Shown in pieces: positions 29,501 to 44,000 of a stretch of DNA of 64,000 bases (the stretch's first letter is position 1; each line of letters starts with the position of its first letter). The notes beneath the pieces are model-generated. The model had not been told where the DNA came from. It did no database searches and saw only the letters and a list, made by a program, of their open reading frames with translations. Source of the stretch: Calliopsis andreniformis (taxonomy: Eukaryota > Arthropoda > Insecta > Hymenoptera > Andrenidae). A program made the translations under genes and the position numbers. The DNA lies in the NCBI RefSeq assembly GCF_051401765.1, contig NC_135073.1, positions 2,852,001 through 2,916,000 on the forward strand, given 5' to 3'.

Positions 29501-32500
29501 TATTCATCATTAAAGCTGTTAAATTTTGCCTGATGATATTTTTTACTATCTCTAATCGTTTTAGAGATATAGCTTTTCTCTGTATCTGATTAAAAGCTAC
29601 AATTAACTATGTCAATATTTCTGTTTATAACTTTGTATAGCACGGAGATAAACTATATTTTATATCTTTTATTTTTTGGTTTTTATTATAGTTGCAAATG
29701 CGTAATTTGTTTAAAAGTATATAGAAAATTCGACAAGAGGTATCAGAAATTTTAAGGGGTGATCATATTCATCATGCATGTCAAAATAGAGCGAAAATAA
29801 AGAATGACAACATTTTGTTTAAGACGTCGTTTCAGAGTTATCAGTCCTTGAAAAAATATCTAAAATACTCTAAAATGCTCGACTTGGGACTTATTCTACT
29901 ATCAACGCACAATAGCTAGGTCAGGCACAGCAAAATCAGTGGAATAAGTCCCAAATCAGACACATTTTATGCGTATTTTAGGCGTTCCCCATTAATTAAT
30001 AATTCGGAAACGAAGTTTGAAACACAATTTCGTCATTCTTGATTTTTCTCTTATGTTAACACATAGAATCACCCCTTAAAATATCTAATATTTAGTATTT
30101 AGTAGTTAATTCTAGTTCAGCTAAATGAAATTAATCCATATATGGGTACATTGAAGTGGAAGTTTAACTATACCATTTGTTGTTGCTGTTAATGCCCAAT
30201 GTACTATTGGCACATAACGAGAACAGTTAAAGATTCCATATCGTCGTACATTGCCAAGAATTTCGGGATAACTAGGTTTTATTTTACCATTGTCCTAATT
30301 TAGTAAAATGTTTAATCATTATCTAGCACTGTAGTAATAAAATGGTTTGTACAAACTTTCAACTCAACATTTTTCGGTATGATTTAATTCAAATATCAAC
30401 ACGATCATAGTAAAATTTATGAATTATAGAATAGAAAGTTGTACAAATTCAATTATATTTAATTATATTTCTGAATTTCTCAAATATCTGAAAAGTAACT
30501 TTTCTTGAAAACGATTGTATTATTATTGTTTTCCTGCCAATAATTGCTAAAAAAATTAGTAATTATAAATACGTGAAAAAGGAATATATTATTCTTGAGA
30601 AAAGAATCATAAAAAAAAAACAAGAATGAGTCTTGTATTTGTTACTATCCACTTTTTGACGTTCTTATTTTAATATTTGGTACAAACCCAAATGAAAAAG
30701 ACGACATTGTGATCAGCGGTCAAAGCAAATTCCTCTGGAAATTCTTCGTTAAAAGTTATGTCTTTCACTCTATCCTGAACAATTTCAGTCAGTTCCACAA
30801 AATCTGCAGCCAAATGTTTAAAATTTGTAGTAAAACAGTGCTCAAAGAGTAAAGAAATTTAAAGCTAAAATGGCAATAATTCAAATTAATAATGCATATT
30901 TATAATTATTTCGAAAATGTCATGCTTTTGAGAACACATGTTATTGTAGTATCATTTGTAATACAATCCTATGAAAATGATGTAGTAATTTTAAAACTAT
31001 ACATGTATCGAAATTGTATAGTTGTATACAGGATGTTTCTGAACGTGTGTGACATTTTTGAAGGGTAGGTTCGCGACACAATGAAAAAAAATAATGGAAA
31101 GCGCTTAGCGTTTTATTTATGCGCTACTTTGTATTGCATGCGGTGTGATACCCTCTTTAAAATGCATGATAGTATCAAATTCATTTAAAGGTTCCTACAG
31201 ACCACAAATTAACGCGAAATATTCGCAACGCCAGCGGTTCGTAATGAATATTAAATATTCGCTGTGGAAGAGGTGTGCACAAATGCATAAGACGCTACAC
31301 AAGGTGTTCGATAATATGTATCAGAAATTTCAAGGAATTATATATATACTAAAATTAGACGAAAATAGACGAAATTTCATTTCAGGCTTCATTTCTACAT
31401 TATTAGTTGAAAATTAATTGAGAAAACAACTAAAATACGTATGAATTGTCTGACTTGAGATATATTCTACTAACTTCATTGTGTCTGACCTGGTTACCGC
31501 TCGTTAATAGTAGTAAAATAAATCTCAAATTAGACATATTACATGTTTTTGCACTAGTCAGTAACTCTAAAACGAAACCTCAAACGCATTTTTGTCATTT
31601 TTTATCTTCGTTCTATTTTAGCTTGTAGAATCACCCTTTAAAATTTCTAATACCTTTCGTCGAACATCTTGTATATTTTCGATAAAAGTCATCTTTTCAT
31701 TCAAAGTTCTCTAAACAAAAGAAATAGTTTAATTAAATAACCATTAGGCTCATCTTTTCCGTACGTCCATAGCCAAAAGCAGACTTTCTGATATTTTTCG
31801 TTACCAACAGTCACTATGTATTTAGCATTCGGACTAATTTTTGCTGCTGTTATCTGGTTTGTTCCATGTGGATTAAAGAGAGTGCATACTGGTACTCTAA
31901 AGAATATACATTTGGTAATAATCATAATATAATTCTGCAATATTTTTGCTACACTTATAATATACTGTCGGCAAAGAACAATTAGTTTATATTTGAGAAT
32001 TTCTCCATCGTTTAATTATTTTTTCAATTTCTTTACCCATTTTCGGTGTCCCAGATGACAACTACAGAATCTTTTTCGAAATCTGCTGACAGTAACCATT
32101 TTCCATCTCTCGAGACCGATAGAGATTTTACTGCATTTTGCTGCAAAACTGGATGTTCATTAATATGATCAAAGCAATTACGATGATGTTACGTACATGA
32201 CCCTGAAGTGTTATTGCCTCTTTTGACACATAATTGTAAATTATTACAACGTGCGAACAGGCGTAGGCGATGATCGTCCGATTGTCTGTGGTCAAATTTA
32301 TCAAAGGCACTTCTGCGTTTATGCCAAAAGACCATAATAATCTCTGATTGTACGTAATACAAAAAATTTTACGTTTAATAAAATCTTAAAGAACGTTGAC
32401 TAATTTAAAGATTAAAAAAATTCGTTCGATCTATCAATATTATATTACAATACAATGAAGAAATAGTAAATAGTAAACAGGAAGATCCAACTGTTCTTAA

Positions 32501-33271
32501 AAAAAGGAAATAGCAAATTTTTTAATAAACAATTCCTAATATTATATTCATACTCGATAATGCTATTTTTATTTATTGAAATAATAACTATGATCGAAAT
32601 TCAAGTATAATATTAAACGTGATCAATATATCTATAAGTCTTTCCATTTGATCGCCTACCAGACCGTTCTACTTATTCGTTTTATTTGTCCTCATTAGAT
32701 CTGTATTATGATTTCGATGTGATTTTATTTAAGGTTGATCGTTTTTATCTATTAAGAAACGCTACAAGTGAAGTTATTTACGAGAATATATTTTGTTGCT
32801 TAAACCAGATTGTTTAGACACTAGATGCATTCTCAAGATAGACTTGCTCTTTTTCTTGGTTTTTTATAGAGTGATTTTGAACTAAAAATTTTTATAAAAT
32901 AAAACCGTACTTCGTTTAATTTTAAGCTTCATCTTTGCATTCTTTTGTGACACTTAGTGTTTACTTACTGATCATCATTTTGAACCAATTCTTTATAGAC
33001 TAATTTACGTTTTATATGATAGTATAGATACGATCGGAGAGGACTAAACATACAAAATAAGAAGAAAAATCAATTTTACAACATATTATTTCGTAAGATC
33101 TTCGATCATATTGAATTAATTCTTTGAAAAATAATTTAAAATTTATTAATTGCTTACAAAAGGACAAAGGCCAGATATATCATCTTTTTTCTTCTTCGCG
33201 TTGTCATTTTCTTTTTCTTGGGAATCTGTTGATTCATTTGAAGATGAGGGTATGGAAACGTTCGACGCCAT
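23583..33271 (-). CDS. CFAP251: Cilia- and flagella-associated protein 251 (WDR66), WD-repeat protein
   Basis: Twenty-one coding exons join in frame on the minus strand: 33271-33158, 32343-32197, 32140-32037, 31896-31742, 30803-30688, 30294-30174, 28560-28428, 28347-28184, 27992-27708, 27474-27366, 27130-26790, 26696-26545, 26333-26131, 25945-25816, 25651-25562, 25479-25348, 25287-25196, 25100-24866, 24752-24509, 24386-24253 and 23660-23583. They give 1,092 residues against about 1,149 in human. WD-repeat strings such as RLLWSFG, WDTENG and SGYNDSCVLMWKI run through the protein. The C-terminal part resembles the EF-hand-like end of the family (PSNEEIEILMSEI, TADIMGIELPEE). An acidic insertion lies in exon 9. 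The family belongs to the calmodulin- and spoke-associated complex at radial spoke 3 of motile axonemes, so sperm flagella and chordotonal neurons are the expected sites in an insect. Exon 19 could instead end at 24470, adding 13 residues. The shorter form matches the family (KGE spacing) better. Confidence 0.92.
28894..29570. mobile_element. Foldback/MITE-like element with long inverted arms
   Basis: The arm at about 28894-29127 is an imperfect reverse complement of about 29317-29570. Matching strings include ATATCTCTAAAACG at the outer edge, a shared TGCATTTTTT-type core and CCTAAAACAAAC near the inner edge. The roughly 190 bp between the arms have no transposase frame. It is read as a non-autonomous transposon remnant inside a CFAP251 intron. 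Confidence 0.7.
29729..30093. repeat. Inverted-repeat element, copy A
   Basis: The left end (TTCGACAAGAGGTATCAGAA...) is mirrored at the right end (...AGAATCACCCCTTAAAAT). The middle shares strings such as TTATTCTACTA and CAAATCAGACACAT with copy B at 31317-31664. The element is about 365 bp with no coding potential. Confidence 0.65.
31025..31675. mobile_element. Non-autonomous element containing inverted-repeat copy B (31317-31664)
   Basis: The outer ends, TATACAGGATGTTT at 31025-31038 and GAACATCTTGTATA at 31662-31675, are near-perfect inverted repeats. The inner part, 31317-31664, is homologous to copy A in the neighbouring intron. A 90-codon frame at 31145-31417 shows no recognisable domain and is probably fortuitous. 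It lies in the CFAP251 intron between exons 4 and 5. Confidence 0.6.
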
Positions 33272-34218
33272 TTTAATACATGTAATGTGTTAAATATGAT
33301 TATGATCTGAAAGTAGCAGAACGTTATTCAACCCTTTTTTCTTCGTCAATTGTATTTGAATTTGTTTAATTGTATCTTTATATAGATAAAGTAAAAAATT
33401 TTGTTGAGTTAAGAATAATTTTCTTAATCGTATACACGACACATATTGTTTGTTTTAAATTCGATTTTGCAATTTACCTCCATTTTGCAATAATAATGAC
33501 TTTTAGAGTTAACATACTTACAATAAGCTGCTAAACTAACAATCAGAGGAATCGAATCAAAATCAAAGGAATCAAAAAAGTCTTGGTACATTTTATTGTA
33601 TCTCTAACGGTTTAACTTTGATAAAGGTTTGAAAATTCGAAATATTCGTAGAAAATGGATCTCGAATTTTCAAAACTTTATCAAAGTTAAACTGTAAGAG
33701 ATACATCAAAATGTATTAAGACTCTCTTGCAGTACCTCTGCTCCTCAATGCGTCTGTGAAATTATAGAATCCTCTAGTTGCTAGTTTAGCAGCATATGTT
33801 AACTTTAAGGCATTATTATTCCAAAACGTAGGCAAATCAGACACTATGCCATAGGACATTTAATATTCCATTTGAGTTTTCCTTTCATCCTTTAAAACAT
33901 TTCAACGTATACTTGTTACACCCTGTATATGAATTGATTTTCCTCTCTCTTCATTAGTTTCTATGTTGACAGGGGTCAGGCGTTATTATCGGCCTTTGTT
34001 ATCAATTTGCCAAAGCGCTCTTCGTCGCATTCAGTAGTCACTGAAGTAACAGAGAAGTTGTAAGAACGTTTCTGCTCACATATGTATTATAGTTGTATTA
34101 TGTGAATAATTATTTCGATCTATAAGAAAATAAGCTAATTTTGTATTTTCGGTCGAAATTGGAGATAAAAGTGCAGTCTCACAAAACGATAACATTCTTC
34201 AGTGGAATCATTACATTA
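33272..34218. promoter_or_regulatory. Divergent intergenic region between CFAP251 and the MMP-prodomain gene
   Basis: The two genes start 947 bp apart in opposite directions, so promoters for both should lie here. The space also contains a hairpin (33580-33722) and a CACCCTGTATATG string near 33921, similar to ends of insect mobile elements. A GC-richer segment at about 33960-34065 is the likely 5' UTR/promoter of the plus-strand gene. No core element was identified with certainty. Confidence 0.45.
33580..33722. repeat. Hairpin-forming inverted repeat with 60-bp arms
   Basis: Arms 33580-33639 and 33663-33722 are reverse complements with about 7 mismatches in 60, separated by a loop of 23 bases. 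Both arms contain GTTTAACTTTGATAAAG. It could be a miniature transposon remnant. The length and near-continuous pairing would also allow a long-hairpin small-RNA precursor if transcribed. Confidence 0.75.
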
Positions 34219-36409
34219 ATGGATTTATCATACAGTATCCTTTTTTGCATCGTTTTTATTTTGGGAAAATACGAATCGGTACCGATTTATTCCAAAATCA
34301 ATGATACCTCCGCATCTTTAACCGCGGTATGTAGGAATAAATTGTTCATTTTAAGACGTACTATTAATAAAAATATGAGTACAATTATTTAAAACGAATT
34401 GCACTCACAAGTAAAGCTCTGAATTTTTTTATTCGTTTAACTTTTAACCTTCGTTTTACCGCAATTTTTTTCTAAATAGTGTTGAATTTTAGCAAAGATT
34501 TAAATATATTAATAAAATTATTCGAGTATCCAACACATTGAAACGAACTATAATTCCATTTGAAAATTGAAATAGAAAAATATTGTATGCTTTAGTACAA
34601 TATATTCATAAAATCTAACTAAAATAATTTTTTGATGGATAAAAAATATGTATATTTTTAAACTTACACTATTCTCGTTATATTACATATATAAATTATA
34701 ATGAAAAATAAATATATAATTAAATATTGTATAGTTTATGTTAAAAATCGATAATTTTGAAAGTGGTCTTAGTAAAAAATCTGAAAAAAGTTGAATTCGA
34801 CTCTTACTTTATAACTCTAAATCGCTGAAACACTAAATAAGTCAGAAATTCAACTTTCTTAGATTTTTGAGTAAACTATTTTCACAAATACCAGCACGTA
34901 TTTGGACGCTTATCAGGTCGGGTTGTTTAGGAGAATTCAACTAAACGAAGAAACAGGTGATTGAGATCGTATTAGATTCGAATCAGTAGATCGTAAAAAT
35001 AAATTTTGAAGATTTTATTCACTTTAACAACAGATTTACTGCATTACATATGATGATGTCATGAATATTGAACACAGAATACAGTCTATAGCATATAACA
35101 CTGAATGCATTATATACGGAACGTACAAAACTCATTACATAAATCCAGTTCCAAGAACTGATGAGGATAACTGTGAGTGCCAAATAGACAGAAATCCGTA
35201 GACTAAAAACAGCATTACTGTACTCAATGTGTGTTTCAAATATAGTTTAATTGATTTTAAAATAAGAATTATATATATCATTTTCCTAACATTTCTATAC
35301 TCAAACTAATGATAAAAATAGATGAATATAAATTATATTTTTTCTAGATAGAAAAGAGATTATAGCTGTACCTTATTCATTTTAGTGTATTTTTAACAAA
35401 AATACATAGAAAAGATCATTGTTATTCATATGCAACATTTTCCTAAATTCAATTTTCAAAGACTACTCAGTTCTTTGACCAAGAAATTATTATTCTAAAC
35501 ATGCATACCTAATTGCAGTTTTGAAATAAAATAACCATCATATAATGTACTAAATACTTTCTTATGTGTATACCGCTTTACTTTCAAATTCTCAATTAGA
35601 TAAATAATATAAAATATGAACAATATAAATGTATGAAATTAAAAGTTCGCACTCTTATTATATTATTAGAGCTCTGCTCATGTTCCGTATCAGTTATGAC
35701 TCATGGAATTTATCCTTGCTTATAATATAAATAATATGATTTTTAAACTGCCTAATGTATAAAATTTGATATGTATTTATTTATATATGTATAATTCTAT
35801 AGATGGATTTTATGAAAAAGTATGGATACCTACAAAGTGGCACTGCCGATTCTGATGCGCTTTATAAGGAAAGTACAATTACAGAGGCTATAAAAGCTTT
35901 GCAGAAATTTGGTAATATTCCAATCACTGGTCAATTGGACAACATGACGCTCGAGGTACATATTAAAATAATTTTTCTAAATTACGAATTTAGAAGTAGT
36001 ACAAATATTTATACCTTGCAGGTTTTAGTCAAATTTCTTTACTTACCTCTTTCTTTTCTTTCGAAAATCATCATCTTTTGTTTTTTTAAAGTTTAATAAA
36101 TTATCGTCTTTTCTATTTTCTATTTTATTTTTCTTTGACGAACTTTTCAAACATTCTATTTTATAAATCTTTTTTAAAATGTTTGCTTTGAATATATTTT
36201 TCCATGCTTTTTCCTGAAAATTAAATTTTCCTGTTCTCTTTAGTTAGTTTTAATATATAACTACTAATGTGATATTTTTACAGTTAATGTCAGCTCCAAG
36301 ATGTGGTGTTGTTGATATCTTAAGAAAGAACGAAGAACAACAGCAGGAGAAACGTCACGTAATCGAATTAAAGAGCCGGAGAAAAAGAGATATTACGACT
36401 AATGGATAG
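34219..36409 (+). CDS. Secreted MMP prodomain-like protein without a catalytic domain
   Basis: Three exons join in phase 0: 34219-34326, 35803-35955 and 36284-36409. They give 128 residues. Residues 1 to about 20 form a hydrophobic signal peptide (SILFCIVFILG core). Residues about 37-90 match the peptidoglycan-binding-like MMP propeptide (KKYGYLQSG, then ALQKFGNIPITGQLD). Residues 92-98 are PRCGVVD, the cysteine switch with Cys94. A furin-type RRKR site (119-122) is followed by six residues and a stop. In ordinary MMPs the catalytic domain with HExxHxxGxxH follows here. None is seen before the AATAAA at 36503, nor in any longer plus-strand frame up to the SDR gene. Either this is a free-standing prodomain or a truncated MMP whose frame is still intact. 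A weak donor (TA/GTATTT at 36408/36409) could in principle bypass the stop codon. Confidence 0.8.
34327..35802 (+). other. First intron of the MMP-prodomain gene
   Basis: This is a 1.48-kb AT-rich intron with a good donor (GCG/GTATGT) and acceptor (TTCTATAG). No exon-like frame, repeat unit or RNA gene is evident inside it. Confidence 0.6.
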
Positions 36410-36502
36410 TATTTCTCATTAACATAAGAATTTCGTTTTTCGTTAATAATCTGTTAATTAAAATTGTACGTTGTAACACAATGTTGTATTTACTGATTGT
36501 CA

Positions 36503-36508
36503 AATAAA
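36503..36508 (+). terminator. Poly(A) signal of the MMP-prodomain gene
   Basis: AATAAA lies 94 bases after the stop, supporting a complete short transcript that ends here and does not run on through the TrxR locus. Confidence 0.65.
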
Positions 36509-36542
36509 TATTTATAGATATTTATAAACAGTTTTACCGTTC

Positions 36543-36548
36543 TTTATT
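36543..36548 (-). terminator. Poly(A) signal of thioredoxin reductase
   Basis: TTTATT on the plus strand is AATAAA on the minus strand, about 390 bases after the TrxR stop. The 3' ends of TrxR and the MMP-prodomain gene thus nearly meet or overlap. Confidence 0.5.
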
Positions 36549-36935
36549 TTTCTTCGGATGTATACATATTATCATCATGCAAAATCATGTTTATAAAAGT
36601 CGCTGTAAGTACAACAGATTAGACGAAAGAATTGCAGATTAAATTCATTTCAATAATATGTGCTCCAAAGGAAGCAAATATCTTCGTATGACGTTTTATC
36701 GTCATAAATTGCTTTACTCTACTCCTATACTAGGATTTCTTGTTCAAAATACTGCAATATCCTAAAAAATGCTATTTGCGCTTGGTAAAAAAATATTTCC
36801 CGTTTAAAACTTTCTTCAATTAGTTTATAGAGACGAATGATGGTCGGTGCTCAAGCATGTAGAACGTTTACTATCGCTTGTAGCTACAAACGTTCATAAA
36901 TATCAGGGTCGTAATGAATCTATAATTTGTGTACT

Positions 36936-40918
<3,983 letters not shown>

Positions 40919-41069
40919 GATTATTGCCAGCCGATCACGGCCACGTGACGTCACCCTGATGACACTCGTATTTCTCAGCGCGCAGACTTCTGATAGAAAA
41001 TACTCGAGATCCGGAACGTGGTTGAAGGATCGTGTCGTGAAGGCTCGCGGTGACGGACAGAGAGAAAGA
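40919..41069. promoter_or_regulatory. Bidirectional promoter of TrxR and the SDR gene, with CACGTGACGTCA
   Basis: The two start codons are 151 bp apart on opposite strands. CACGTG (40942-40947) overlaps TGACGTCA (40946-40953), joining an E-box to a palindromic CRE/ATF site. The region is GC-rich compared with both genes. These sites are candidate bHLH-Zip (Mitf/Max/USF-type) and bZIP sites; actual binding is inference. Confidence 0.6.
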
Positions 41070-44000
41070 ATGAGGTCGATCCTAATCACTGGTTGCAATC
41101 GCGGACTCGGGCTGGGTATGGTGAAACACCTGGTGAAACATCCCCAACCGCCGGAGACTATATTCGCGACTTGCCGAGACGTGAATAAAGCACGGGTAAG
41201 ATTGACCGCGAAGTAAACGACAAAGTTACATTACGCAATAGCCGGATAGAGTTTCGCAAGTTCTACTTACCAATCGGTGCCATGTTCCAATTGTGTTGTT
41301 AATCAAATCCACGTAACGAGGGAATGTAACGAATAATACTTATTTGATTTCTTGAGTTAGAGAGAGCCTTTTGCTTCACGCGCTACACTCGGAGAGTTTC
41401 TTATGACTGAAAGACAAGAACGAACTGACGCCTACTCCGTCCGTTCACTGCCATCTGTTATGTGGTTCCAACAAACGCACGAGTTTTAAGTCTGATTTAT
41501 AGTGACTCACGCATCGCGCGCCGCTTGGTTACGCAAGGAAACGATGACGTGCAAATCGTCGCGAATTCTGCTGTAGAATGAGCTTTAGGAACCGGTTTCG
41601 CGGAATGACATTGATCTAGAAGATCCGCGGGCGATCGATATTCATGGAAACTCTCTTCGATGGCATAAGGCGTTTCCTTGCAGTTGCAACATTATTTGAA
41701 GGATTGCTTTTTTAAACATTTATCAATTTCGTACTCTCACGATTGGAATAAAGATGCAAAAATTCTTGTTTTATTCTTGAATGACCAATAAATTCGTTTT
41801 GTTGAAGTCATTTTGCAAAGGCTCAGGGATACTTTTCTTGTTAACTCTTTCTTTTTCCATGTAGTTATACATGTGGCTACATATCAATCGAAATGAATTA
41901 AAATCAAAATCTAATTTAAGTTTTTTAAGTAACCAATGGAACGAAGACTTGAATGTTTTGAATTGACAATGCTGAAATATTTTCATGAAGCACATATTTA
42001 ACATGCAAAGTGATTAAAATATCGTATCAATATATTTCTTTATAGTCGTTAAATAATTTAGGAAATAAAGAGTTAAACGTCTAATCGAAAATTATGACAA
42101 TGAAAACTTTTGTTGTCATCGCCTTTCTTAAATTAAAAGTTAAGAATTTTGTTTCTTCTTCAGGAATTAACTGCATTGGCTGAGAAATCGAAAAATGTTT
42201 GTATCATCGAAATAGGTAAGTTAAGTATGATAGCGCATTGTCTCACTCTGTAAGTAGATCTCGCAGATTATTCTTATCGGAAGGGATAATCAAGACCTTC
42301 ATTCTCTAGCTTTTTAATATTGATACTACATAACAAAATCTTTTACTGATAAATCTCATAATATATTGTATCTTTTTTTTTTTATAAACTGCTCTAATGA
42401 ACAATTATAGTAATGAATTGAATAAAGTGAGTTTAGAATCAAACATTGTGTTAATGTATTATTAATTTTATGTAATATTCAATTATTGTTAACATATTAA
42501 TTATTTAACAAGAATTAAAATTCATTTAATTTAAAGTAATATATAAAAAGTTCATTTAAAGTAATATGTAGTTCGTTTTTTTGTAATAACATATTTTTTT
42601 AATAAATATTTAAAAAATTGATTCTAAAAATAAAATCTATTTGTAAATTAAGTGTACAACTATCCCAGACAGCACACTACGTCTCGAAGACGTCTATTTT
42701 ATGTCCATTTTATGCCTGAACTACTTAGAACTTAGGACATAATTTGGACGTCTTAAAAACATCCAACAGCGTGTGTCTTAAAAGTTTCCGAAATTTACGT
42801 CCATAAGATGTCTTAGAGACTTATGCTTTTGGACGTCTATTTTTTATCTTATAAATGTCATTTAAAACGTCCTGAAGACACAATTTGTAACTTTGGACGT
42901 TTCAAAGACGTCTTTTAGACATTGTGTTATAAAATTTTAACTTACAGTTACAAAATTTTTACAGATTTCTGTTAGAACTCTAATTGAACTACATTTATTA
43001 TTGTATGTTATCACTACATACCTAATTCATACGTACACCTATCTAATCTTCTGTTTAAAGTCATTTTACTCGAAATATACTTCTAAATAAAAAAATGTTA
43101 TTTTAGACTCCTTATTCTTATTTCCTATAGATTTATACTTTTTTGAGCTATACTTATTTCGCAAATACGAATTTGTTTGATTATCGATGTCAATGTTTGC
43201 GTATGAACGTGCGCAAAGTTGATACATATTGTATATATTGATGTATACGAATATACGAACGACCTCAAGAGGTCATTCTGGTGTAATTGTTCTAAAATTT
43301 AGCGATTTTCCATATTTTTTTCAGTAAATAGCATATTCAATCTTGATAAACTCTTTTTGCAGTTTGATGAACTGCCTTTTGATCATACAAGACGCTTTTT
43401 TAATAGATTTTTACGTGTTTCTTTTCTGTTCTTAAATTGTACGCAATAAACATACGTTTAAAAAAATTGCAGCTTCTAGAATAGTCTAAAAGGAAAAAAT
43501 CAAAAATGATTTTGTTTGCTATTTTTGTCGTTATCGTTTGAATCGTTGTAAATAATTTATGTTGAAATTTAGCAAAATAGCGAACGTCATAATAGTAAAT
43601 TTTGAAACTTTCTACTTTTTCTAATAGTTTTTTAAACTCAATTTAAACTCAATGTAAAAATATAGTTTTGGCATCAACAAGAGCTATTAATATATGGAAT
43701 AACATTAAAATTTCAGGTTAGCCGGCCGTATAGTTTTTGAGTAGACTGCAAAATACATTTACAGAAAATTTAGATATTTAAAAAAGCCTATAAAATGCAG
43801 GCTATACATAAAAATATATAAAATAACAAAAATAACGTACACGTTACGGTATTTAAAGAATGAAATAGATTTTTGCTCAGATTCTGTTTTTCAAAATATC
43901 TACATCTATATAAATTTAGTTTTGTATAAAAATCCGCAGTCTATTTTTGAGATTTTATACACGCCACCAGGAAAAGATTTTTTTAATCATCTATTTATTG

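Larger units (their letters stand above)
28561..30173 (-). other. Long CFAP251 intron filled with inverted-repeat elements
   Basis: This 1.6-kb intron is much longer than most introns of the gene. It holds a foldback element (28894-29570) and one copy of a second inverted-repeat family (29729-30093), both described separately. No coding sequence is evident. Confidence 0.75.
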
